NCBI GenBank assembly: GCA_947630135.1
Contig: CANRGH010000002.1
Span: forward strand, 1-64,000
Direction of reading: 5' to 3'
Source of the DNA: an uncultured Monoglobus sp.
GTDB taxonomy: Bacteria > Bacillota > Clostridia > Monoglobales > Monoglobaceae
DNA length: 64,000 nt
Shown: positions 42,076 to 49,877 of the stretch, piece after piece
How the letters are laid out: every line of letters starts with the position of its first letter
Position numbering within the stretch: the first letter of the stretch is position 1
The notes under the pieces: model-generated
Database searches by the model: none
Told to the model about the DNA's origin: nothing
The model's input: the letters and a program-made list of their open reading frames with translations, nothing else
Program-made: the position numbers and the translations under genes

Positions 42076-43329
42076 CTGCGTCCCGCGACCCTTGATGAGG
42101 TTGTGGGACAGCGGCATATTTTAGGCAAAAACCGTATTCTGCGCAACATTATCGAGAGCGGGAATATCCCCAACATGATATTCTACGGCCTCTCGGGAAC
42201 AGGAAAGACCACGGTCGCAAACATCGCGGCCAAGGCTTCAAACAAGACTTTGTACCGACTCAACGCGACAAACGCCTCTGTTGCCGACATCAAAAGCATC
42301 GTCAAAGAGAGCGACGGGCTTTTCGGGCAGAACGGAATTTTGCTTTATCTGGACGAAATTCAGAATTTCAACAAAAAACAGCAGCAGTCGCTGCTGGAAT
42401 ACACGGAAAACGGGAAAATAACGCTGATCGCCAGCACCACCGAAAACCCGTATTTCTATATCTACAACGCGATATTGAGCCGCTGCACGGTGTTTGAGTT
42501 TAAGCCCCTCACCGTGGATGACATTGAATGTGCCCTTAAACGGGCGGTCAAATGGGTCGGGGAGCACGATTTCCCCAATTCAAAGATCACCTGCGGCGAG
42601 GAGGTCTTAAGGCACCTCGCCGAAAAATCGGGCGGAGACGTGCGGAAGGGCCTGAACGCCCTTGAGCTTGCTGTCATGTATTCAAAGCCGAACGAGAGCG
42701 GCGATATCGAGATAACGCTTGAGCTCGCCGAGCAGTGCACGCAGAAGAAAGCGTTCCAATTTGACAAAAAGGGCGACAATCAATACGACGTGATGAGCGC
42801 CCTGCAAAAGTCTATCCGCGGCAGTGATCCGAACGCGGCTGTCCACTATTTGGCGAGACTGGTCGAGGCTGACGACATTCAGTCGATCTGTCGCCGCCTT
42901 ATGGTCATCGCGTGCGAGGACATCGGCCTTGCCTATCCGCAGGCGATCTCGATCGTGAAATCCTGTGTTGACAGCGCGCTGATGCTCGGCTTTCCCGAGG
43001 CGCGTATCCCGCTTGCCCACGCGGCGATCCTGCTGGCGACCGCGCCAAAGTCTAACTCGGCGATCATGGCGATCGACGCGGCGATCAAAGATATTGAGAC
43101 GATAGACACGGGCGAGATCCCGCGTCAGCTCCAGAACAAGCACTACGATGGCGAGGGCAACACGGTAAAAGGCCAGAACTATCTGTATCCGCACAGCTAT
43201 CCCAACCATTATGTCGAGCAGCAGTATCTGCCCGACAACATAAAGGACAGGGTCTATTACGAGTACGGTGAAAATAAAAACGAACAGGCGGCGAAGGAAT
43301 ATTGGAAAAGAATAAAAGGAGAGAAATAA
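42025..43329 (+). CDS. rarA: Replication-associated recombination protein RarA (MgsA/WRNIP1 family AAA+ ATPase)
   Basis: AAA+ ATPase acting at stalled replication forks with SSB. At 434 residues it is close to family length. Seen: PLADRLRPATLDEVVGQ at the N-terminus, Walker A GLSGTGKTT (about residues 54-62), Walker B LLYLDEIQNF (about 106-115), sensor 1 IASTTENP, and the C-terminal tetramerisation region with GSDPNAAVHYLARL and YLYPHSYPNHYVEQQYLP. The start is uncertain: ATGs at 42025 and 42034 lack a strong RBS and the leader is filled with partial copies of the gene start. Its 3' end overlaps ogt, so the two are probably co-transcribed. Confidence 0.93.
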   Translation: MNNMNKNNYNKTPLADRLRPATLDEVVGQRHILGKNRILRNIIESGNIPNMIFYGLSGTGKTTVANIAAKASNKTLYRLNATNASVADIKSIVKESDGLFGQNGILLYLDEIQNFNKKQQQSLLEYTENGKITLIASTTENPYFYIYNAILSRCTVFEFKPLTVDDIECALKRAVKWVGEHDFPNSKITCGEEVLRHLAEKSGGDVRKGLNALELAVMYSKPNESGDIEITLELAEQCTQKKAFQFDKKGDNQYDVMSALQKSIRGSDPNAAVHYLARLVEADDIQSICRRLMVIACEDIGLAYPQAISIVKSCVDSALMLGFPEARIPLAHAAILLATAPKSNSAIMAIDAAIKDIETIDTGEIPRQLQNKHYDGEGNTVKGQNYLYPHSYPNHYVEQQYLPDNIKDRVYYEYGENKNEQAAKEYWKRIKGEK

Positions 43330-43820
43330 CGGCGGCTCGGGTTATCGACTCGCCGATAGGAAAGCTTTATATAGCGGAAAACGGCGCGGGGCTTTGCGCC
43401 GTCAGAATGTTTTTCATGCTTTCGGGAAGCGAGCCGATAACGCAGGAAAAAGCGTCGCCGCTGCTTGACGAGACCGAGAGGCAGCTCGGCGCGTACTTCC
43501 GCGGCGAACTTAAGGAATTTGATTTGCCGCTTGCTCCCGAGGGGACCGAGTTCCAGAAAAAGGTGTGGAGCGCCCTCTGCGAGATTCCCTACGGCGCGAC
43601 CGACACCTACGGCGGGATCGCGAAAAAAACTGGAAATCCCAAGGCCTGCCGCGCCGTCGGCATGGCCAACAACAAAAACCCGATCATGATAATCGTTCCG
43701 TGCCACAGGGTGATAGGCGCGGACGGCTCACTTGTGGGCTACGGCTGCGGGCTCGACACAAAGCGGTTTTTGCTTGATCTTGAGCGCAGCGCGCGGAGCG
43801 CGGAGTTGAACGGATTTTGA
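43302..43820 (+). CDS. ogt: Methylated-DNA--protein-cysteine methyltransferase
   Basis: Suicide repair enzyme that takes methyl groups from O6-methylguanine. 172 residues. Seen: IDSPIGKLYIAE at the N-terminus, FQKKVWSALCEIPYG, the winged-helix segment TYGGIAKKTGNPKACRAVGMANNKNP, and the active-site Cys134 in PCHRVIG. The best start I can find is TTG at 43302, 28 bases inside rarA, preceded by AAGGAAT with short spacing. No ATG or GTG fits between it and the conserved IDSPIGKL, so a weak, coupled start is likely. A strong terminator follows at 43832. Confidence 0.93.
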   Translation: MEKNKRREITAARVIDSPIGKLYIAENGAGLCAVRMFFMLSGSEPITQEKASPLLDETERQLGAYFRGELKEFDLPLAPEGTEFQKKVWSALCEIPYGATDTYGGIAKKTGNPKACRAVGMANNKNPIMIIVPCHRVIGADGSLVGYGCGLDTKRFLLDLERSARSAELNGF

Positions 43821-43831
43821 TATAAAAAAGT

Positions 43832-43857
43832 TCCCCCGGCTGTTTACAGCCGGGGGA
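43832..43857. terminator. Bidirectional terminator between ogt and the thi operon
   Basis: A perfect 11-bp stem, TCCCCCGGCTG (43832-43842) and CAGCCGGGGGA (43847-43857), with a TTTA loop. It has T-rich sequence on the + side and an A-tract upstream (43823-43829) that gives T on the minus strand. It serves the two convergent transcripts. Confidence 0.92.
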
Positions 43858-43865
43858 TTTTAAGA

Positions 43866-44537
43866 TTAAATTTTGATCAATTCTCTGAAATCCTTAATAT
43901 AAATATCCGCTTCGGATTTAAGGCGCTCGCGGTCCGACTCGGAGGCCGCGTCCTCGGCGATAACCACGCTGAGGCCTATTTTTTTCGCGGTTTTAAGCGC
44001 CTCGTATATATCCTCAAACAGCACGGTGCTTTCGGGCTTCGCGCCCATTTGTGAGAGAGTCTTCAAATATATGTCGGGGCTTGATTTTCCGCTGCCCACA
44101 TCGTCGGCAAACACAAGAACGTCAAAATAATCGAGCATGCCGTTGTTTTTGAGGCAGACCTCGGTCAGCTCCCGTGAGTTCGCGGTCGCCATGGCAATTG
44201 AGGCGCCGCTTTTTTTTACGCGCTCAAGAAACTCTTTCGCGCCCGGTTTGGGCTTGATCGAATGGGCGTAGCCGTCATAGATCATGCTCCGCCACTCGTC
44301 ATAGATCTCCTCGGCGCTGAGACCGAGATCATACATTTCGCTGACGAGCGCCGAGCTCTGCAGCAGCGACATACAAGCCACGTCGCGGAGCAGGTCGGGC
44401 GGTGTCTCGTGGCCGTACTTTGCCAGAAAGTCGATCAGGAGGTTGTCCCAGACATACATTGAGTCAACCAGCGTTCCGTCCATGTCGAATATGTAATTCC
44501 GCATTTTTTTAAAATCAATGCCGTTGTTTATTATCAT
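43866..44537 (-). CDS. HAD-family phosphatase, last gene of the thi operon
   Basis: A Mg-dependent HAD phosphatase of the beta-phosphoglucomutase/phosphoglycolate-phosphatase type, 223 residues. Seen: motif I DMDGTLVDS, motif II MATANSRE, the motif III Lys in GSGKSSPDIY, motif IV FEDIYEALKTA, and a helical cap between. Its start overlaps the stop of thiE in an ATGA, so translation is coupled; an internal Met at 44504 is a possible shorter start. Family membership does not fix the substrate. From its place in a TPP-controlled operon I infer a thiamine-related phosphate ester (thiamine monophosphate, HMP-phosphate or a damaged product). A general sugar-phosphate phosphatase is the alternative. 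Confidence 0.85.
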   Translation of the reverse strand: MIINNGIDFKKMRNYIFDMDGTLVDSMYVWDNLLIDFLAKYGHETPPDLLRDVACMSLLQSSALVSEMYDLGLSAEEIYDEWRSMIYDGYAHSIKPKPGAKEFLERVKKSGASIAMATANSRELTEVCLKNNGMLDYFDVLVFADDVGSGKSSPDIYLKTLSQMGAKPESTVLFEDIYEALKTAKKIGLSVVIAEDAASESDRERLKSEADIYIKDFRELIKI

Positions 44538-45160
44538 AAGTTACGCACCTTTTCCTTAAGCGCCGCGGCCGCGGCTTCGGGATCGCGCGAGGCCATTATG
44601 CATGACACGACCGCCACGCCGTCAATGCCTGTGCCGCGCAGCTTTTCAATGTTTTCGGCGTTGATCCCGCCTATTCCGACGATAGGGATTTTAACCGCTT
44701 CGCGGACGGCTTTCAGCATGTCGATCCCCACGTTTTCCGCGTCGTCCTTGGTGGAGGTGGGGAACACCGCCCCGACGCCGAGGTAGTCGGCACCGCCTTG
44801 CTCGGCCTCGACAGCCTCGGCCACCGAACCTGCCGAAACGCCGATTATTTTGTCTTTTCCGAGCAGCCTTCGCGCCGCCTCGAGCGGTATGTCGCTCTGG
44901 CCGATGTGGATCCCGTCGGCGCCTGCCGCCAGGGCGATATCAACTCGGTCGTTGATCAAAAGCGGCACAGCGCGTCTTGCGCAGAGCGCTTTAAGCGCCA
45001 GCGCCTCCTCGTAAAACGCGCGCGACGAGATGTCCTTTTCGCGGAGCTGGATCAATGTCGCGCCGCCGTCTATCGCCTTTCCGCACACGTCGATAAGGTT
45101 CTCGCGGGGGCACATTCCGGTGTCGGTCACCAAATAAACGCTGTAATCCGTTTTACTCAT
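44534..45160 (-). CDS. thiE: Thiamine-phosphate synthase
   Basis: Joins HMP pyrophosphate with thiazole phosphate (HET-P) to give thiamine monophosphate. A TIM barrel of 208 residues, standard length. Seen: QLREKD (pyrimidine and pyrophosphate binding), LLINDRVDIAL, GIHIGQSDI, GVGAVFPTSTK and PIVGIGGI, in the expected order. The start overlaps the stop of thiM in an ATGA and the stop overlaps the HAD gene, so the three are translationally coupled. Expression is set by the TPP riboswitch ahead of thiC. Confidence 0.96.
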   Translation of the reverse strand: MSKTDYSVYLVTDTGMCPRENLIDVCGKAIDGGATLIQLREKDISSRAFYEEALALKALCARRAVPLLINDRVDIALAAGADGIHIGQSDIPLEAARRLLGKDKIIGVSAGSVAEAVEAEQGGADYLGVGAVFPTSTKDDAENVGIDMLKAVREAVKIPIVGIGGINAENIEKLRGTGIDGVAVVSCIMASRDPEAAAAALKEKVRNL

Positions 45161-46011
45161 ATTAACCGATCCTCCTCGATTTTGGCCCGCTTGATGAAGT
45201 CCTCGTCGCTCATCAGGTAAATATAGTCGAACAGCTTTACCTTGAAGGTGCCTATGCCGCTCTCGTTTTCGCTCGCGTACTCATGGGCCTGATCGCCCGC
45301 GATGCCCAGCATGACGACCGCCGCCGCGGCAGCGGTGAACGGGTCGCCCGCCGCGGCCATGGCTCCGGTCATTGCGGAGCACATGCAGCCCGTTCCGGTG
45401 ACTCCGCAGAGCATTTCATGTCCGTTTTTGATATAGCAAACCCTGCCGTCGGGCGCGGCGATTATGTCGATCGCTCCGGTGGCGCAAACGACGCTGCCCG
45501 TCTTTTGGGCGAAGCCTTTCACAAGCTCGCCGAACTTTGCTTTGCTGCTCTCGGTCACGGCGTCGTCGCTTGAGGCGTCAACGCCGCGGCTCGATACCGA
45601 GGCGCCGCACAGCGCGCGGATCTCCGACATGTTGCCGCGGATGATGTCAGGCCTTGCCAGCTCGATCATCTCGGTACACACGCTGTCGCGGAGCTTTGAC
45701 GCTCCCGCGCCGACGGGGTCAAGGATTATCGGCTTGCCCTGTTCCTTCGCGGCCTTCGCCGCCGCTTTCATCGCGGCGAGATACGGCTCGTCGAGCAGTC
45801 CGAGATTGATCACCAGCGCGCTTGACACGCCCATTATTTCCGCCATTTCGCACTCGATCTCCGCCATGATCGGCGACGCGCCCATAGCCAGCAGCATGTT
45901 GGCGCAGTCGTTGATCGTAACGCGGTTTGTCAGACATTCGACAATGGGCTTTGTCCGTTTCATGTTATTCACAAGATCAATTATTGATTTTAATATTTGA
46001 TTATTATTCAT
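45157..46011 (-). CDS. thiM: Hydroxyethylthiazole kinase
   Basis: Phosphorylates salvaged 4-methyl-5-hydroxyethylthiazole for ThiE. A ribokinase-fold protein of 284 residues, slightly longer than the common 265-275. Seen: TNRVTINDCANMLLAMGASP at the N-terminus, KPIILDPVGAGAS, and the anion hole GVTGTGCMCSAM with the conserved catalytic Cys. The start lies two bases after the thiD stop and the RBS AAAAGGAG overlaps the thiD end. No thiazole synthesis genes (thiG, thiH, thiS, thiF) are present here, which fits a thiazole-salvaging organism. Confidence 0.95.
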   Translation of the reverse strand: MNNNQILKSIIDLVNNMKRTKPIVECLTNRVTINDCANMLLAMGASPIMAEIECEMAEIMGVSSALVINLGLLDEPYLAAMKAAAKAAKEQGKPIILDPVGAGASKLRDSVCTEMIELARPDIIRGNMSEIRALCGASVSSRGVDASSDDAVTESSKAKFGELVKGFAQKTGSVVCATGAIDIIAAPDGRVCYIKNGHEMLCGVTGTGCMCSAMTGAMAAAGDPFTAAAAAVVMLGIAGDQAHEYASENESGIGTFKVKLFDYIYLMSDEDFIKRAKIEEDRLI

Positions 46012-46013
46012 AT

Positions 46014-46847
46014 TTACTCCTTTTCAACGCATTTATATTCGGTTTCAACATTGGGGTCCGACGTTCTCCACAAATCGTAAAAATGGTGGAGCGGGCCGTT
46101 TCCGCCGCCTATGCGCGGCGCGTTTGTTATTCCGGTCTCTATGTATTTTTTCGCCTCACTTACGGCCAGGGCAACGTCCATTCCGCGGGCAATATTGGCG
46201 CAGATAGCAGACGACATGGTGCAGCCCGTGCCGTGGGTGCTGGTCGACATTATGCGGCTTCCCTCAAAGATCGTCATGGTCCTGCCGTTATAAAGCAGGT
46301 CGTCGGCGCCCGAGCGCAGGTGCCCGCCCTTTATGAGGACATATCCGCAGCCTGCCGCGCCGATTATCTGGGCGGCCTTTCCCATGTCGTGAATGTCGTT
46401 GATCTTTATTCCGCTCATGTTCTCGGCCTCGGGAATATTGGGCGTCACCATTTTCGCGAGAGGCAGCAGGCGCTCGGTTATAACACCCGATACGCCGTCC
46501 GCCGCCAGCTCCGAGCCGCTGGTCGAAACCATGACCGGATCGACTATAAGCAGCTTGGGGCGGTAAAGCTCCATCATTTCAGCCACGGCTTCGGCGGCTT
46601 CGACGCTGCCGAGCATGCCGATCTTCACGCCGTCGATCTTAAAATCGTCAAACACGGCTTTTATCTGCGCCTTGATGATCTCGGGGCTGATCTCGGCAAT
46701 TCCGTAAACGCCTTTGGTGTTCTGGGCGGTGACAGCGGTTATTGCGCTCATGCCGAAGCAGCCGTGCGCCGCGAAGGTTTTAAGATCGGCCTGAATACCC
46801 GCGCCACCTCCCGAGTCCGAACCGGCAATAGTCAGTAAGTTTTTCAT
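46014..46847 (-). CDS. thiD: Hydroxymethylpyrimidine/phosphomethylpyrimidine kinase
   Basis: Converts HMP and HMP-phosphate to HMP pyrophosphate. Ribokinase family; 277 residues from the start chosen here. Seen: TIAGSDSGGGAGIQADLKTF at the N-terminus, AITAVTAQNT, LIVDPVMVSTSG, and the catalytic STHGTGCTMSSAI. I start it at the ATG at 46847 (MKNLLTIAG), which has RBS GGAGGGAG at good spacing. A longer frame to 46868 would overlap thiC and lacks an RBS. The gap to thiC is 10 bases. The product feeds ThiE. Confidence 0.95.
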   Translation of the reverse strand: MKNLLTIAGSDSGGGAGIQADLKTFAAHGCFGMSAITAVTAQNTKGVYGIAEISPEIIKAQIKAVFDDFKIDGVKIGMLGSVEAAEAVAEMMELYRPKLLIVDPVMVSTSGSELAADGVSGVITERLLPLAKMVTPNIPEAENMSGIKINDIHDMGKAAQIIGAAGCGYVLIKGGHLRSGADDLLYNGRTMTIFEGSRIMSTSTHGTGCTMSSAICANIARGMDVALAVSEAKKYIETGITNAPRIGGGNGPLHHFYDLWRTSDPNVETEYKCVEKE

Positions 46848-46857
46848 GCGCTCCCTC

Positions 46858-48162
46858 CTAAATTCCAATGTCCTCGCCGCCGAGGATCTTGTTCATATTC
46901 TTGACGGCGCACTGCTCGCCGCACATGGTGCAGGTGTTTTCCTCGCGGGGCTTTGAGCTCGCCCGATAAGCCTTGGGCTTCTCGGGGTCAAGCGCAAGCT
47001 CAAACATTTTGTCCCAATCTATCTCGCGGCGCGCGTCCGCCATTTTATTGTCCCAGTCGATCGCGCCCTTGACGCCTTTGGCAATGTCGGCGGCGTGGGC
47101 AGCTATGCGCGACGCGATTATGCCCTCGCGCATGTCGTCAAGGTCGGGCAGGCGCAGATGCTCGGCCGGAGTGACATAGCACAAAAAGTCGGCTCCGTTC
47201 GCCGCGGCTATCGCGCCGCCGATCGCCGAGGTTATGTGGTCATATCCCGGCGCGACGTCGGTCACGAGCGGGCCCAGCACATAGAACGGCGCGCCGTGGC
47301 ACAGCTGTTTTTCCATGATCATATTGGCCGCGATCTGGTTCATCGCCATGTGGCCCGGGCCCTCGACCATTACCTGAACGTCATGCTCCCACGCGCGCTT
47401 TGTCAGCTCGCCAAGCACGATCAGCTCCGAGATCTGCGCGGGGTCGCTGGCGTCGTCAAGACAGCCGGGGCGGCAGGCGTCGCCGAGGCTTATCGTAACG
47501 TCGTGCTCGCGGAAGATCTCCATGACGTCGTCGTAGTATTCAAAAAACGGGTTCTCGTTGCCGGTCATCTCCATCCACGCGAACAGCAGAGCGCCGCCGC
47601 GCGAGACGATGTTCATTCTGCGCCGGTTGGCCTTGACCTTTTCGGCGGTCGCGCGGTTGATGCCCGCGTGGATCGTCATAAAGTCAACGCCGTCCTCAGC
47701 GTGCTGGCGGACCACCCTCATAAAGTCGTCCTTGGTGATGTCCTTAAGCTTTTTCTCGCAGTAGCCGATCGCGTCATAAACCGGGACCGTGCCCAGCATC
47801 GCGGTCGATATGTCGAGTATCCTGCGGCGCATCTCGCGGGTCTTGCCGTAGTTTGAAAGGTCCATTATCGCCTCGGCCTTCATGTCGATAGCGGTGCGGA
47901 CCTTGTTGAGCTCAAGTTCAACGTCCGCCGCGTCGCGCGATATTCCGAGGTTGACGTTGATCTTGGTCCTGAGGCCCTCACCTATGCCCTCGGGCGAGAG
48001 CGTGTCGTGGTGCTTGTTGGCGGGGATAACCACCGTTCCGGCGGCGATCTTCTCCGCGAGCTCGTTGATGTCAATATCCTCTTTCGCGGCGACGATCTCC
48101 ATTTCGGACGTGATTATGCCTTTTTTTGCCGCGTCCATTTGCGTTGTGTAAGTTTGACTCAT
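46858..48162 (-). CDS. thiC: Phosphomethylpyrimidine synthase
   Basis: Radical SAM enzyme making HMP phosphate from the purine intermediate AIR. About 434 residues from the start used here, the short clostridial form without the long N-terminal domain of the E. coli protein. Seen: the C-terminal cluster motif [11 protein letters not shown] (Cys-x2-Cys-x4-Cys) for [4Fe-4S], [11 protein letters not shown], and [16 protein letters not shown]. The start is the ATG at 48162 with RBS AAAAGGAGAATT; a longer frame to 48201 runs into the riboswitch terminator. First gene of the operon thiC-thiD-thiM-thiE-HAD. Confidence 0.97.
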   Translation of the reverse strand: MSQTYTTQMDAAKKGIITSEMEIVAAKEDIDINELAEKIAAGTVVIPANKHHDTLSPEGIGEGLRTKINVNLGISRDAADVELELNKVRTAIDMKAEAIMDLSNYGKTREMRRRILDISTAMLGTVPVYDAIGYCEKKLKDITKDDFMRVVRQHAEDGVDFMTIHAGINRATAEKVKANRRRMNIVSRGGALLFAWMEMTGNENPFFEYYDDVMEIFREHDVTISLGDACRPGCLDDASDPAQISELIVLGELTKRAWEHDVQVMVEGPGHMAMNQIAANMIMEKQLCHGAPFYVLGPLVTDVAPGYDHITSAIGGAIAAANGADFLCYVTPAEHLRLPDLDDMREGIIASRIAAHAADIAKGVKGAIDWDNKMADARREIDWDKMFELALDPEKPKAYRASSKPREENTCTMCGEQCAVKNMNKILGGEDIGI

Positions 48163-48180
48163 AAAAATTCTCCTTTTCAC

Positions 48181-48216
48181 AAAAAATAATGCGCTTGCCA
48201 AAGCGGGGCAAGCACA
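48181..48216 (-). terminator. Riboswitch expression platform terminator
   Basis: On the minus strand TGTGCTTGCC (48216-48207), loop CCGCTTT, GGCAAGCGCA (48199-48190) forms a 10-bp stem with one wobble, followed by TTATTTTTT. It sits between the TPP aptamer and the thiC RBS, so TPP binding most likely works by early termination rather than by hiding the RBS. Confidence 0.85.
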
Positions 48217-48239
48217 AATAAATTATCTGAAATATTCAT

Positions 48240-48324
48240 GCTTTCCTACGCCGGTGTTAGCCGTCAGGTTCAAAGGGTCAGGCCGTGCCTATCTCAACCG
48301 CCTCCGGCGGTTCCCCCAGCAGCT
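48240..48324 (-). ncRNA. TPP riboswitch (THI element)
   Basis: The minus strand carries the conserved THI core in order: CTGGGGG, GGTTGAGAT, the ACCCTTTGAACCTGA box, then CTAACACCGGCGTAGGAAAG. The pyrimidine-sensing (TGAGA) and pyrophosphate-sensing (GCGTAGGRAA) elements are both intact. It lies between a strong promoter and the thiC terminator, so it should switch off the whole thi operon when TPP is plentiful. Confidence 0.97.
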
Positions 48325-48326
48325 AT

Positions 48327-48355
48327 ATTATAACCCAAGCCGCGCAGCATTGCAA
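48327..48355 (-). promoter_or_regulatory. Promoter of the thi operon
   Basis: Minus strand: TTGCAA (48355-48350), 17-base spacer, TATAAT (48332-48327). Transcription would start just ahead of the riboswitch aptamer. Confidence 0.8.
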
Positions 48356-48416
48356 GAGTTTTGTTGATAATTTTTTTATATTTTACGGCGCGGTCAAAGA
48401 TAACGAACAAAAATAA

Positions 48417-48444
48417 AAGAGCCGCTGCAAATGTAACGGCTCTT
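48417..48444 (-). terminator. Terminator after the DUF2442 gene
   Basis: On the minus strand AAGAGCCG and CGGCTCTT form an 8-bp stem with a 12-base loop, followed by TTTATTTTTG. It lies 13 bases beyond the DUF2442 stop. Confidence 0.8.
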
Positions 48445-48456
48445 ATGCTTTGATTT

Positions 48457-48723
48457 TTATGCTACTAATACGCTTTGCTCATACAGCGTATCCGGACAAT
48501 AATCAATATCATCCGACCACACTATTGTTCCGAAATCCACTTTTACACTTTTAAAAAAGTCAATATCCTTAAGCGGTGAAAAAATTTTGTATTCAAGCAG
48601 CGGACGCGCGTCAAATTTTCTATGTTCTCCATTATTGAACGTAAGAAAGATTTCATAATTATCGTTTGCAACCGCCTCAACAACACGCGGTCCCAACGGT
48701 GCGCCATAGATAATATCATCCAT
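48457..48723 (-). CDS. DUF2442 domain protein
   Basis: 88 residues. The pattern of a short beta-rich domain ending in FKSVKVDFGTIVWSDDIDYCPDTLYE is typical of DUF2442 (GTIxWxNGxDxxPxxLY). The biochemical function is unknown; members often sit beside DUF4160 genes and have been suggested to be antitoxin-like. No DUF4160 is left here. RBS GGAGGATTATATT supports the start. A 24-codon ORF and a decayed gene end lie directly upstream on the same strand. Confidence 0.85.
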   Translation of the reverse strand: MDDIIYGAPLGPRVVEAVANDNYEIFLTFNNGEHRKFDARPLLEYKIFSPLKDIDFFKSVKVDFGTIVWSDDIDYCPDTLYEQSVLVA

Positions 48724-48735
48724 AATATAATCCTC

Positions 48736-48810
48736 CTATCTTAACGGATCAATACGATAAGTTTCTTCTTTGCCAGTTTTTCGATATTCAATCAAATTTT
48801 GAGTAAACAT
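48736..48810 (-). CDS. 24-residue peptide ORF upstream of DUF2442
   Basis: An ATG at 48810 with RBS GAGGTG runs to TAG at 48736 and encodes a short charged peptide (begins MFTQNLIEYRKTGKEETY). The start overlaps the stop of the upstream gene remnant in TAATG, and the DUF2442 RBS begins at its own stop. The spacing suggests a coupled small operon. I do not recognise it. It may be a leader peptide or a shortened gene. Confidence 0.4.
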   Translation of the reverse strand: MFTQNLIEYRKTGKEETYRIDPLR

Positions 48811-48811
48811 T

Positions 48812-48925
48812 ACCAAACACCTCGCTTTTTAAGTATTTCGATAAACTCGTTTTCTAATTCATATGCCTTATCTTCATATTGTTTTGGTTGTTTTGAACCT
48901 CAACAACTTCAAGATGTGCTTATAA
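48812..48925 (-). pseudogene. Frameshifted 3' remnant of a small gene
   Basis: Minus-strand translation gives HLEVVEVQNNQ in one frame and QYEDKAYELENEFIEILKK followed by RGVW and stop in another. The two pieces join smoothly if one base is restored near 48880. No start codon or N-terminal part is left before the neighbouring gene at 48944. This reads as the decayed end of a gene that once belonged to the DUF2442 operon. The family is not recognised. Confidence 0.45.
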
Positions 48926-48943
48926 AGAGCGTATAATGTTTTA

Positions 48944-49135
48944 TTAATTCAATTTGCTAATATAATCTAATATACTTTCGCATATCAAACCGTCTTCATT
49001 TGGCATATAATTTTCGTCCAAACAATGAAGATTAAGATAATCACCGATTTTTTCTTCAATTATTTCTAAATCGTCATTCGCATTTATATCCAATTTCTTT
49101 AAAAGATTTAATTGTTCCTCATTCATTTTTATCAT
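48944..49135 (-). CDS. Small acidic hypothetical protein (63 aa)
   Basis: 63 residues, rich in Asp, Glu and Leu, predicted helical, no membrane segment or signal. I do not recognise the family. No strong RBS is visible at either possible start (49135 or 49126), so the exact N-terminus is open. It is in line with small minus-strand genes on both sides, which together resemble a patch of orphan immunity or accessory genes. AT-rich compared with the flanking housekeeping genes. Confidence 0.5.
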   Translation of the reverse strand: MIKMNEEQLNLLKKLDINANDDLEIIEEKIGDYLNLHCLDENYMPNEDGLICESILDYISKLN

Positions 49136-49151
49136 TCTTTTTTATTGTTTC

Positions 49152-49412
49152 TCACATAGAGTAAATTTCAATATCCTGCCAAAGATCACGCAGCGGCTTG
49201 CCGTTTATTTTATATCCGTCAAGCAGATCGTCAGCGTTTTCAAAAAATACAGCGTCACCGTCGGGGCAAGTACATATAAACGGCTTATAATCTCTCCATG
49301 ATATATTATATCGCACACCATACAAGAAAAACTCTATATCAAGAGCCATTTCGATTGCATTATGAAGTTCATCAATGCTTTCAAAAATGCCATAATTAGG
49401 AGTTTCTATCAT
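49152..49412 (-). CDS. Conserved-looking hypothetical protein (86 aa)
   Basis: 86 residues, soluble, with a mixed alpha/beta pattern and a conserved-looking segment YNISWRDYKPFICTCPDGDA followed by an acidic helix (NADDLLDGYKINGKPLRDLW). RBS AAGGAAG supports the start at 49412. Function not known. The composition resembles small immunity-type proteins, but no partner toxin is present in the window. Confidence 0.6.
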   Translation of the reverse strand: MIETPNYGIFESIDELHNAIEMALDIEFFLYGVRYNISWRDYKPFICTCPDGDAVFFENADDLLDGYKINGKPLRDLWQDIEIYSM

Positions 49413-49432
49413 TGTTTATCTTCCTTTCCATA

Positions 49433-49627
49433 TTATTTAACTATATCAGGAGTTAGGCACTTCTGTTTTTCACATTTACGGCAAACTTCCCATTCACTGT
49501 CTGAAATGTGCCGTTCTTCATCTGTCGGCTTTACTTCTTTATTTGCGATCATCTGCAACTCAATACAATATGCGATATCAACAATCCTTTCTAACATCGG
49601 ACATTTTACAAGTTCTGTTTCAGACAT
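49433..49627 (-). CDS. Small Cys-containing hypothetical protein, start uncertain
   Basis: About 64 residues from the ATG at 49627 (MSETELVKCPML). Conserved-looking cysteines occur as CPM near the start, a Cys in AYCIELQ and a C-terminal CRKCEKQKC, which could bind zinc; I infer this only from spacing. The open frame continues to a TTG at 49654, but that stretch is itself an exact TTGACA-17-TATAAT promoter whose -10 box overlaps the ATG at 49627. Either the promoter match is used for the downstream genes, or translation starts later. Confidence 0.55.
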   Translation of the reverse strand: MSETELVKCPMLERIVDIAYCIELQMIANKEVKPTDEERHISDSEWEVCRKCEKQKCLTPDIVK

Positions 49628-49654
49628 TATACTGCATGTCAACATATTTGTCAA
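49626..49654 (-). promoter_or_regulatory. Consensus promoter embedded in the 5' end of a small gene
   Basis: Minus strand TTGACA (49654-49649), 17-base spacer, TATAAT (49631-49626). It would start transcription near 49619 and serve the small-gene cluster down to DUF2442. Confidence 0.6.
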
Positions 49655-49717
49655 AGGATTTTGGAATATCTTCCTGTACGGAACCTTTTTGTATCATTCG
49701 TATTGTTCCGTTTATCG

Positions 49718-49739
49718 GCCCGCGATCTGCGGGCTTTTT
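49718..49739 (+). terminator. Orphan + strand terminator
   Basis: GCCCGC, GATCT loop, GCGGGC, then five T (49735-49739). No + strand gene precedes it, so it is probably left over from a lost gene. Its sequence could also act in a leader of unknown function. The rest of the 49655-49811 gap shows nothing else I can support. Confidence 0.5.
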
Positions 49740-49811
49740 CCGTATGTATTTTAACAAAATAATAAGGCAATACTAATATTTGGTTAATTCAATATTACAA
49801 ATCAGTCAAAT

Positions 49812-49841
49812 TTAACACAAATTAAAAAATCGTGCTATAAT
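49812..49841 (+). promoter_or_regulatory. Promoter of the ymfF-ymfH-lgt operon
   Basis: TTAACA (49812-49817), 18-base spacer, TATAAT (49836-49841), followed by the RBS AAAGGAT of the first gene. Confidence 0.65.
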
Positions 49842-49877
49842 ATTATAATGAAATTATTTATGTAAAGGATGAAACAA

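Noticed and set aside
47095-47856. 253-codon + strand frame opposite thiC
   Set aside because: It lies fully within thiC, has no RBS, and its His/Val/Arg-rich composition is typical of antisense reading.
49718-49739. Hairpin as terminator of a + strand gene at 49362-49754
   Set aside because: That + strand frame is antisense to three small minus-strand genes and even contains the hairpin, so it is not a credible gene.
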